Made by a program: the position numbers and the translations under genes. This document shows, in pieces, positions 1-6,436 of a stretch of DNA of 10,128 nt. The notes under the pieces were generated by a model. That model did not search any database. It worked only from the letters and a program-made list of their open reading frames with translations, and was not told the origin of the DNA. Source of the stretch: an uncultured bacterium (GTDB lineage: Bacteria; Bdellovibrionota_C; UBA2361; SZUA-149; CALKYB01); the NCBI GenBank assembly GCA_938003565.1, contig CALKYB010000004.1:1-10128 (forward strand). The letters are read 5' to 3'. The stretch's first letter is position 1. The number at the start of each line of letters is the position of its first letter.

Positions 1-8
1 GAGCTTCC

Positions 9-836
9 GTGCTAAAGGGTAAGCGGGGCTGGATTAACTCCTTAGCCTTGATCCTTGGGCTTTTCTTCACTCTAGGAATCGAAATTGCGGATTTCGCAAT
101 CTCAGCTCGCAGAACCTCGGAACTTGAGAAGATATCTCTACACACACCTTTTCTCGAGCAGATTCAAACCGAATACAAAGAAAAAGGCCTTCCGACCGAA
201 CCAAGATTAACAAGTCTTCTAAATCAACTTGAATCTCTTGAATCTCAAGCAAAAGCCGATAAAACTTTAGTAACGACAAACTCTGGCGATAGTAAAAAGA
301 ATGAAACACTAAGCCAAGCTTTTGCCAGCTCCAAGGCAGCTGTAGAAAAACTCAGACAAATTACTTCCGGTGGCTATCAAGAATTTCATAATGACTACTT
401 CCTAGAAGCAGTAGCTGCGAGCGACACTCTATCAAACAGCGCTTTTGACGCCTCCGAGCGGAAATATCAGGGTCATATAGTACAAACTATTTCCAATTTT
501 ATATTCAACTCCCTTTTTATTCCTTTAGGGGCGGCAATGTTCTCCTTACTTGCGTTCTATGTTGCATCAGCCGCCTATCGATCCTTTAGAATCAAAACAG
601 CAGAAGCTGGAATTATGATGTTTGCAGCATTAATTGTCGTTTTAGGCCAAATTCCCTTTGGCCATCTCTACATCTCAAAAAACCTTCCGGGCATTAGAAG
701 TTGGCTTATGGAATATTTAAGTAATCCCGCTGTAAGAGCTATTATGTTTGGCTCGATGATTGCAACTTTGGGAATGGCTATTCGCATGTGGTTGTCTCTG
801 GAGAAAAGCCCACTTGAATCAAAAGGGGAGGCTTAG
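9..836 (+). CDS. Four-helix inner-membrane protein, first gene visible in GlmL-like ATPase operon
   Basis: Not a named family that I can cite. The 275-residue product has a membrane helix at about 10-30, then a soluble, partly helical and polar stretch (about 35-160), then three further helices at about 163-190, 199-217 and 242-262. This gives a helix-insert-three-helix layout. The segment around 172-192 (IPLGAAMFSLLAFYVASAAY) is unusually free of charge and probably the most conserved part; I recall similar sequences next to GlmL-like genes elsewhere, but this is memory only. The start used is GTG at 9. The frame stays open to the window edge, so a start further upstream cannot be excluded, although the basic MLKGKRGW beginning suits an N-in membrane protein. 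It is followed 8 bases later by the next gene of the operon. It likely acts as a scaffold or partner of the following membrane proteins (inference). Confidence 0.8.
   Translation: MLKGKRGWINSLALILGLFFTLGIEIADFAISARRTSELEKISLHTPFLEQIQTEYKEKGLPTEPRLTSLLNQLESLESQAKADKTLVTTNSGDSKKNETLSQAFASSKAAVEKLRQITSGGYQEFHNDYFLEAVAASDTLSNSAFDASERKYQGHIVQTISNFIFNSLFIPLGAAMFSLLAFYVASAAYRSFRIKTAEAGIMMFAALIVVLGQIPFGHLYISKNLPGIRSWLMEYLSNPAVRAIMFGSMIATLGMAIRMWLSLEKSPLESKGEA
825..831 (+). promoter_or_regulatory. Strong Shine-Dalgarno-like sequence for the second operon gene
   Basis: GGGGAGG lies inside the last codons of the preceding gene and 13 bases before the ATG at 845. The match to the anti-SD sequence is very good but the spacing is longer than usual. 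It supports the ATG at 845 and coupled translation. Confidence 0.5.
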
Positions 837-844
837 AGCTAAAA

Positions 845-1786
845 ATGGAAAATTCAGGCAGTATTTTCGACCGAGCACTAATAGCACTGGACCACATTGA
901 TAGAAGAATAATATATCTATTCGTCCTATTTTCGTTAACTATCCCACTAGTTAAAGGTATCAAACTAGATCCAGCCCCGTTTGAAACTGCAAACTCGTTT
1001 TTCGAAACGATTGCAACATTTGATAAGTCAAAAGGCAAAATAGCACTAATTGCTTCAGACTGGGGGCCAAACACAAAAGCTGAGAACCAGGCTCAAATGG
1101 AAGTAGCCATTGAACATTTGATGCGAGAAAAAATTCCTTTTGCCCTAACAAGCCTCTCCGTGTTTTCAAAACCATTTTTAGAAAAAATTCCTAACAAGAT
1201 AGCAAACCGTTTAAATGAAGAAGGTGGTCCTTATACTTGGAAATATGGGGTAGACTGGGTAAATATCGGTTACAGGCCCAACGGCTCTATAATGATTCAA
1301 AGCTTGGCAAAATCCAAAGATCTAAAAAAATTCTGGATTGCGGACGCAAAAAGTACTCCCCTTAAAAACATCAAGATGCTTGAGGATGTAAGGACTATAA
1401 AAGATATAGGCCTACTCCTTGAGTTTACAGGCTCAGTCGGGGCATTTGACGCTTGGGTTGAATATTTTAGCGTTGATGGCTACAAACCCAAATTTTTACA
1501 CGGCTGCACCTCAATCACTATTCCGGAAGCCAGAACCTATATGGCCTCCGGCCAACTGGATGGACTTCACGAAGGTCTTGCCGGATCAGCATACTATGAG
1601 AAGCTACTGTCAAACTCTTACCCCGATCGGGAAATTGGACAGGCTTGGAAAATGAATACCGGCCTAGCTTTCGCTCAAGCAATTATTATTTGCTTTATCT
1701 TACTGGGCAATACCAGAATAATCTTGAATTCAATTTCTAATCTAATCGGGAATTCACTCAAAATATTCACTACTGACAATGACTGA
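845..1786 (+). CDS. Membrane protein with large soluble domain between two membrane helices (DUF6754-like, tentative)
   Basis: The 313-residue product has one helix near each end (about 21-38 and 271-288). They enclose a soluble domain of about 230 residues that holds predicted alternating strands and helices. Notable stretches are KIALIASDWGPNTKAE (65-80), YGVDWVNIGYRPNG (134-147) and LEFTGSVGAFDAWVEYF (192-208). The acidic-basic N-terminus (IFDRALIALDHIDRR) before the first helix suggests N-in, which would put the large domain outside the cytoplasm; the reverse topology is possible. There is no cleavable signal peptide. The arrangement reminds me of DUF6754 membrane proteins found beside GlmL-like genes, an unverified recollection. 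No catalytic motif is evident. The gene lies 8 bases after its neighbour, and its last 8 bases overlap the next start, so it is co-translated with both. Function is unknown. Confidence 0.82.
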   Translation: MENSGSIFDRALIALDHIDRRIIYLFVLFSLTIPLVKGIKLDPAPFETANSFFETIATFDKSKGKIALIASDWGPNTKAENQAQMEVAIEHLMREKIPFALTSLSVFSKPFLEKIPNKIANRLNEEGGPYTWKYGVDWVNIGYRPNGSIMIQSLAKSKDLKKFWIADAKSTPLKNIKMLEDVRTIKDIGLLLEFTGSVGAFDAWVEYFSVDGYKPKFLHGCTSITIPEARTYMASGQLDGLHEGLAGSAYYEKLLSNSYPDREIGQAWKMNTGLAFAQAIIICFILLGNTRIILNSISNLIGNSLKIFTTDND

Positions 1787-2621
1787 AACTAAAACCTCTA
1801 AGTTTATCACTATATCACTTTTTGGTGCACTGATATTGATGTCCCTCTTGTCACTTGGCTACTTTTCTTCTCAACCTATTTCAAGACAACTTAAGGGTTG
1901 GGAAATTTTTATTGGAGGAATAGCGACTCTTGCTATCTACTCCTTTCTTGTTAAGGAAAATCCTGTTTATCGATTTTTCGAGCATTTATATATCGGCATC
2001 GCCACCGGCATAACAGTAGTCCTAGGTTTCAAAACTTTTCTATGGCCGAAATTTTTCAAACCTCTCTTAGGCTTTTCTGTTCAGACATTTCCTGATGGCT
2101 CAATCTACCAACCCTACAACAACTACATTTTACTATACCTGCTACCCATGTGTCTTGGCTTACTTTACTATTGCATCCTAACCAAGCGATACGCCTGGTT
2201 AGCACAAATTGCAATTGGGTTTTCCCTTGGAGCAAGTGGAGGATTGGCCTTTAAAGGTTTCTTCAATCAAGTCATTCCCCAACTTGTTGACTCCTTTAAA
2301 TCTTTTCACATCTCTTTTGCAGACCTCTCCTCAATCTCTCTTTATCCCTTCAAGCTTCCCGCTCCAGTCTTTCAAGCTTTTTCAAATTTTGTATTTATGA
2401 CAGTGCTCTTAAGTTCATTCTTCTACTTCTTTTTCACTTTCAAAAGAGAAGAGGGAGGAGTCGTTGAGCGCTTCTCGACAACTGGACGCTGGATGATGAT
2501 GGGATGTTTCGGTGCATTTTTCGGCACGACTATCATGGCAAGAATGTCACTTCTGGTTGAGCGAATTCAATTCTTTATCGATGAATGGGTTCCCACTGTT
2601 TTCTCAGGAGTAATTTCGTGA
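1779..2621 (+). CDS. Seven-helix inner-membrane protein of the GlmL-like ATPase operon
   Basis: The 280-residue product is mostly hydrophobic. Likely membrane helices are at about 9-29, 41-57, 68-87, 113-134, 139-160, 201-221 and 237-256. Polar, probably conserved patches lie beside the helices: FLVKENPVYRFFEHLYIG (56-73), FKREEGGVVERFSTTGRW (221-238) and GAFFGTTIMARMSLLVERIQ (245-264). The charged loop 221-238 could be a cytoplasmic docking site for the ATPase encoded next (inference). The start overlaps the previous stop by 8 bases (ATGACTGA). Its own stop overlaps the GTG start of the ATPase gene in a GTGA arrangement. Such overlaps on both sides imply coupled, stoichiometric production. 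It resembles no transporter family that I recognise, and no substrate-binding motif is seen. Confidence 0.83.
   Translation: MTETKTSKFITISLFGALILMSLLSLGYFSSQPISRQLKGWEIFIGGIATLAIYSFLVKENPVYRFFEHLYIGIATGITVVLGFKTFLWPKFFKPLLGFSVQTFPDGSIYQPYNNYILLYLLPMCLGLLYYCILTKRYAWLAQIAIGFSLGASGGLAFKGFFNQVIPQLVDSFKSFHISFADLSSISLYPFKLPAPVFQAFSNFVFMTVLLSSFFYFFFTFKREEGGVVERFSTTGRWMMMGCFGAFFGTTIMARMSLLVERIQFFIDEWVPTVFSGVIS
2606..2610 (+). promoter_or_regulatory. Ribosome binding site that decides the GlmL-like start
   Basis: AGGAG sits 7 bases before the GTG at 2618, which overlaps the upstream TGA. This favours the GTG over the in-frame ATG at 2585, which lies within the preceding gene and encodes an unlikely hydrophobic leader. 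Confidence 0.75.
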
Positions 2622-4495
2622 GCAGTAAAGAAAAGAAACTTTCTTCTATAAAAACGCCTCGACCTGAGGACCTTTCAGTAGTTATTGCGACCGACTGTGG
2701 CTCTACGACTACGAAAGCCATACTATTTGAAAAAACGGAAAATGGTTGGCGCCAAACTTATCGTGGAGAAGCCCCAACAACTGTCGAAAAACCTGTTCAG
2801 GATGTTACAATTGGAGCAAGAAATGCTTTTCGTGAAATTCAAGAACTCTCAGGTCGAAAAATTTTATTAGACTCCTCTTCAGACGCCTCCCCCTTAATTG
2901 CCAGAACTCCAGAAAACCCCGACGAAGGAGTCGACATATATGTTTCTACTAGCTCTGCAGGTGGTGGCTTGCAAATGGTAGTAGCTGGAGTTGTTGATTC
3001 AATGACAACCGAATCTGCTGAGAGAGCTGCGCTTGGGGCTGTTGCCATAGTAATGGATGCGATCAGTATCGATGATGGTCGAGAAACGTATGAAAGAGTG
3101 GACAAAATACGCCACCTTCGCCCTGATATTATCCTAATTGCTGGAGGAACAAATGGCGGCACACTCAACCATCCCTTGGAGCTGGCAGAAACCGTTCTCC
3201 AAGCAGATCCTCGGCCCCGGTTTGGGGAAACCTTGCGCCTACCAGTTATATTCGCTGCTAACGAGGATGCAAGAGAGCAAGCTAAGGATATACTTGAAGG
3301 AAAATTCGCTTTCGAGGCCGTTGAAAACCTTAGACCAACTCTCGAAAACGAAAACTTAGGTCCAGCAAGAGATGCTATCCATGAAATATTTCTCTGCCAC
3401 GTAATGAGTCATGCACCTGGTTATGACAAACTAATAGGTTGGTCGCCAGTTCCGATTATTCCTACCCCAGCCGGGGTAGGTGATATGGTGCAAGCAGCTG
3501 CAAAGCGAAATAATATTCAAATTCTAGCTGTAGACATCGGAGGGGCTACTACCGATGTATTCTCTGTTTTTCGTAGTGGGACAGATGATGAACCGGAAGC
3601 CACGGCTTTCAACCGAACAGTGAGCGCCAATCTAGGAATGAGCTATTCTGTGGCAAATGTTTTACTCGAAGCGGGCGTTGGTAATATTCGACGCTGGTTG
3701 CCGTTTCCGCTAGGACGGGAAGAGATTCAAGATCGGGCTAGAAATAAGATGATTCGGCCGACTAGCATTCCCCAAACCGTGGAAGACTTACTCCTCGAGC
3801 AAAGTGTTTGTCGAGAAGCACTTCGATTGGCCTTTATTCACCACAAGCGACTTGCGGTAGGACTCAGCGGTAAGAAAGAAAAAAAGGGAATTGCTGATTT
3901 TTTTGCAAAGAGCAATGAGGGTTCTCTTGTAAATATGATGGGGCTGGATCTGATAATTGGCTCTGGCGGAGTTCTTTCACATGCTCCCGACCGTCGTAGC
4001 ACTGCTTTTATGATGCTTGACGCCTATCAACCTCAAGGAGTCACTAGACTAGCTGTAGATTCCATTTTCATGATGCCTCACCTTGGAGTTTTATCAACTG
4101 TATCAGCTGAAGCTGCTAGTGAAATATTTGTTAATGACTGCCTGATTAATCTTGGCACCGCGATAGCACCTGTTGGGAAGATGAAGTTAGGTGAAGAAAT
4201 TCTACTAGTCGAGGGTGAAGGAATTGAAACTTTGAAAATGAAGTGTGGAGATCTAACAAGATTAGATCTTGCCGAAGATAGAAGTATTGAACTTAAGCTA
4301 ACCCCTCTAAAAAAGAAGATTGACATTGGAGAAGGACCTGGAGTGGAGAAAATTTGCAAAGTTCAAGGTGGACTAGCCGGGGTAATTATTGACTGTAGAG
4401 GTAGGCCTATAATCTTCCCAGAAGATTGGCGAGATTTAGTTTCCCTACAGCAGAAATGGTACGATATTTTTGGTCTGATAAGGCCTCAAAATTAG
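2618..4495 (+). CDS. GlmL/MutL-family ASKHA ATPase, 625 residues, with C-terminal extension
   Basis: Belongs to the family named after GlmL (MutL), the accessory protein of clostridial glutamate mutase; it is not the mismatch-repair MutL. Actin/Hsp70-fold nucleotide motifs are visible. Phosphate-1 is DCGSTTTK (26-33), the family signature is SSAGGGLQMV (112-121), AGGTNGG lies at 175-181, phosphate-2 is DIGGATTD (306-313) and an adenosine-type glycine motif IGSGGVLSH is at 447-455. An intact ATPase is therefore likely. The protein is longer than the roughly 460 residues I recall for clostridial GlmL. The last 105 or so residues (from about 520) form a beta-rich domain containing VQGGLAGVIIDCRGRP. 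No mutase E or S subunit lies nearby; the neighbours are three membrane proteins. A role as a chaperone-like or energising ATPase of a membrane complex is inferred. GTG at 2618 is chosen for its AGGAG and GTGA overlap. Confidence 0.88.
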   Translation: MSSKEKKLSSIKTPRPEDLSVVIATDCGSTTTKAILFEKTENGWRQTYRGEAPTTVEKPVQDVTIGARNAFREIQELSGRKILLDSSSDASPLIARTPENPDEGVDIYVSTSSAGGGLQMVVAGVVDSMTTESAERAALGAVAIVMDAISIDDGRETYERVDKIRHLRPDIILIAGGTNGGTLNHPLELAETVLQADPRPRFGETLRLPVIFAANEDAREQAKDILEGKFAFEAVENLRPTLENENLGPARDAIHEIFLCHVMSHAPGYDKLIGWSPVPIIPTPAGVGDMVQAAAKRNNIQILAVDIGGATTDVFSVFRSGTDDEPEATAFNRTVSANLGMSYSVANVLLEAGVGNIRRWLPFPLGREEIQDRARNKMIRPTSIPQTVEDLLLEQSVCREALRLAFIHHKRLAVGLSGKKEKKGIADFFAKSNEGSLVNMMGLDLIIGSGGVLSHAPDRRSTAFMMLDAYQPQGVTRLAVDSIFMMPHLGVLSTVSAEAASEIFVNDCLINLGTAIAPVGKMKLGEEILLVEGEGIETLKMKCGDLTRLDLAEDRSIELKLTPLKKKIDIGEGPGVEKICKVQGGLAGVIIDCRGRPIIFPEDWRDLVSLQQKWYDIFGLIRPQN

Positions 4496-4506
4496 GTAAT
4501 TCTTTT

Positions 4507-4509
4507 AGG
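4507..4509 (+). promoter_or_regulatory. Weak Shine-Dalgarno for the KOW-domain protein
   Basis: A modest AGG core lies 10 bases before the ATG at 4520. The 8-mer TTAGGTAA occurs twice here (from 4493, spanning the previous stop, and from 4506), which may be chance. Confidence 0.3.
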
Positions 4510-4519
4510 TAAGCTAAAA

Positions 4520-5644
4520 ATGGGAAGCCAATACACACCGGGTCTACAAGTAACTGCTCATACCGTAATTCAGAGAGTCCGAGAATTACCCCTTCTGGGT
4601 CAACACGAGGTACAGCTAGGAGACAAAGTTGAGGCGAGTGACACTGTCTTGTCTGCCTCGCTACCCGGAGAGGTCGAAATAATCAGAATTGCTGACCGCC
4701 TAGGCCTGGAACCTCTAGACGTGGAAGGAAAAGTGTTAATATCCCCTGGAGATGTTGTAGAAAAAGAACAGCTAATTTGTAAAGTGGAGAGTTTCTTTGG
4801 CCTCTTCAATAGTGAGCTTAAGTCTCCTCTAAGTGGAGAAGTTGAATTTCTCACTGAGGCCAATGCTCACATCGGTATCAGACGACCTTCAATTCCCCTA
4901 ACAGTTGACGCCTATATTTCTGGGACTGTGGTCAATATTGAAGAAAACAGACGAGTTACCATTGAAACTGCCGGAACTTTTATACAAGGAATTTTTGGAG
5001 TAGGGGGAGAACGACGGGGCCAGATCCGAGTTCTCTCAACTCCCCTAGATCAAGAGGTTAGCGAGGCCGATGTAAACAAAATTGATTCTCTAGAAAATTC
5101 CATACTTATCGGTGGGTCCTTCTTTTCCAAAGAAGCGTTGGCTCTCGCAAGTAAAAAAGGTGTAAGCGGAATTATAACTGGCTCAATTGATGCCGAAACT
5201 CTAAAAGAGTACGTTGGATTTGAAATTGGCGTATCCATTACTGGAGACGAGGACGTACCAGCTACTTTGATTGTCACAGAGGGGTTTGGAACACTCCCTA
5301 TCTCAAACAGAGTCATAGATCTCGCTCATCAATGTGAGGGAATGTTTGCATCACTAAACGGAGCAACTCAGGTACGTGCTGGAGCTATGAGACCCGAACT
5401 AATTGTTCCCAAAGACGAAAAGAGCAAAACTCCAAGCAAGAGCGAGCCAAGTGGTGAATTGCTTGTGGGCTCCAGAATCAGAATTATTAGAGTCCCCTAC
5501 TTCGGACTTTTAGGCTCTGTCGAAGAGCTCCCCAATAAGCCTGAGGCTATAGAAAGTGGAGCTCGAGTAAGAGTACTCCGAGCTCGACTAGACTCTAGTA
5601 ATGAGTTGGTAACTGTACCAAGAGCTAATGTCGAGCTGATCTAA
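4520..5644 (+). CDS. Barrel-sandwich-like repeat protein with C-terminal KOW-like segment
   Basis: The 374-residue product is soluble, with no signal peptide or membrane helix. Residues about 10-140 are strand-rich with repeated Gly/Pro turns. They include hammerhead-like segments such as VQLGDKVEASDTVLSA (31-46), ISPGDVVEKEQLICKVE (74-90) and LKSPLSGEVEFL (100-111), which resemble lipoyl/RnfC-like barrel-sandwich folds; no biotinyl or lipoyl lysine motif is evident. Residues 190-295 form an alpha/beta domain (SILIGGSFFSKEALALASKKG; ATLIVTEGFGTLPISNR; NGATQVRAGAMRPEL). A polar linker (298-313) leads to a KOW-like end (317-374) with VGSRIRIIRVPYFGLLGSV and a final VPRANVELI. It starts 24 bases after the ATPase stop and ends the operon. 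A cytoplasmic partner of the ATPase is inferred; no enzyme activity is suggested. Confidence 0.82.
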   Translation: MGSQYTPGLQVTAHTVIQRVRELPLLGQHEVQLGDKVEASDTVLSASLPGEVEIIRIADRLGLEPLDVEGKVLISPGDVVEKEQLICKVESFFGLFNSELKSPLSGEVEFLTEANAHIGIRRPSIPLTVDAYISGTVVNIEENRRVTIETAGTFIQGIFGVGGERRGQIRVLSTPLDQEVSEADVNKIDSLENSILIGGSFFSKEALALASKKGVSGIITGSIDAETLKEYVGFEIGVSITGDEDVPATLIVTEGFGTLPISNRVIDLAHQCEGMFASLNGATQVRAGAMRPELIVPKDEKSKTPSKSEPSGELLVGSRIRIIRVPYFGLLGSVEELPNKPEAIESGARVRVLRARLDSSNELVTVPRANVELI

Positions 5645-5806
5645 GCTTGGCCGCTTAAAAGCAAAAACTCCCTAAAACAGGTTGTATTTCAAAGCACTTA
5701 GAGAAACTATCTTGATGACCTTAAGATTTTCTGTGATCTAGCCGAGTAATACAGTGAACATATAGAAAAAGGCCTGAAATTACTGCAACCCCCCGGGAAA
5801 ACCCAT
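5645..5806 (+). promoter_or_regulatory. Intergenic gap: operon end and probable promoter of the response regulator
   Basis: This is the only sizeable non-coding stretch in the window. No strong rho-independent terminator is seen. TAAGC/GCTTA flanks a 6-base loop at the stop codon but has no T-run. ATCTT (5709-5713) and AAGAT (5723-5727) could pair around 9 bases before TTTT, a weak AT-rich hairpin. A promoter for the response regulator should lie here. TTGATG at 5712 and TATAGA at 5761 are partial -35/-10 matches but are not suitably spaced with each other. The bases before the ATG at 5807 (CCCCCCGGGAAAACCC) contain no Shine-Dalgarno and can fold locally. Confidence 0.3.
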
Positions 5807-6433
5807 ATGAGCAAAGCTACTAAATCATTCAATATTTATGCAGCAGATGATGCTCCCGAGATCCGAGAGATACTAAAACACAGTCTCAAGAAAGAAGATT
5901 GGGTGTTGTCTGTATTCTCTAGCGGCGAGGAATTAGTAGATGCTTGTAAGACCAAAATCCCTGATATTATTATTTCCGACGTAAAGATGCCTGGAATCTC
6001 TGGTCATGCAGTTTGTAGCTGGGCAAAACAGAATCTAAAATCCGCTTTTGTTCCTGTAATACTGTTAACATCTTTGGATACAGAAAAAGAAAAAATTCTT
6101 GGTTTAAAAAATGGAGCTGACGACTATATAACTAAGCCATTCTCTCCAGAAGAGCTAAAAGCCAGGGTACAAGTAGTCCTAAGGTCTAAAAATCTTTCCA
6201 ATAGACTAAAGTCAGTTAGATCTCAATTAGTAGAGAAGGAAGAGATAATCGCTCTAATGAAAAGAGGGGGGGATATCAAAGCAGATATTCTTAGTCCCTT
6301 AGACGAAATGGCAAAAGACATTGTAAGTCTTAGAGAAACATTGCCTCTCACCGACGAACAACTGGTACTGATCGGAAAAGTAGAAACAAACTGCGTCAAA
6401 ATCCTAAATTCTCTTTTTTCCGAAGAAGACTAG
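5807..6433 (+). CDS. Response regulator: receiver domain plus histidine-less HisKA-like tail
   Basis: The 208-residue product has a complete CheY-like receiver at about 8-125. The acidic pair is D14/D15, the phospho-accepting aspartate is D58 within IIISDVKMPG, the switch threonine is T88 in PVILLTS, and K110-P111 follow GADDYIT. All residues needed for phosphorylation are present. There is no DNA-binding, GGDEF, HD-GYP or other standard output domain. A charged helical linker (about 126-155) leads to a helical tail (about 156-204) that resembles the two-helix dimerisation domain of histidine kinases. DILSPL aligns with the usual ELRTPL, and the phospho-accepting histidine position is A159. 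No ATPase domain follows. Output is therefore likely by protein contact or dimerisation (inference). It is transcribed alone, downstream of the GlmL-like operon and convergent with the export-ATPase operon. No cognate kinase is in the window. Confidence 0.93.
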   Translation: MSKATKSFNIYAADDAPEIREILKHSLKKEDWVLSVFSSGEELVDACKTKIPDIIISDVKMPGISGHAVCSWAKQNLKSAFVPVILLTSLDTEKEKILGLKNGADDYITKPFSPEELKARVQVVLRSKNLSNRLKSVRSQLVEKEEIIALMKRGGDIKADILSPLDEMAKDIVSLRETLPLTDEQLVLIGKVETNCVKILNSLFSEED

Positions 6434-6436
6434 AAT

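Noticed and set aside
2839..3168. 109-codon open frame on the - strand
   Set aside because: Antisense shadow inside the ATPase gene, whose family motifs cover this exact region.
4078..4359. 93-codon open frame on the - strand
   Set aside because: Ser-rich antisense shadow within the ATPase C-terminal region, with no supporting motif or ribosome binding site.
2618..4495. Calling the ATPase a DNA mismatch-repair MutL
   Set aside because: The shared name is coincidental. The motifs (DCGSTTTK, SSAGGGLQMV, DIGGATTD) are those of the GlmL actin-like fold, and no GHKL ATPase motifs are present.
2618..5644. Assigning the operon to glutamate fermentation by methylaspartate
   Set aside because: No mutase E or S subunit, cobalamin-binding motif or methylaspartate ammonia-lyase is in the window, and all neighbours are membrane or structural-type proteins.
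5642..5656. Rho-independent terminator after the GlmL-like operon
   Set aside because: The TAAGC/GCTTA stem has only 5 pairs, includes the stop codon and is followed by an A-rich rather than a T-rich stretch.
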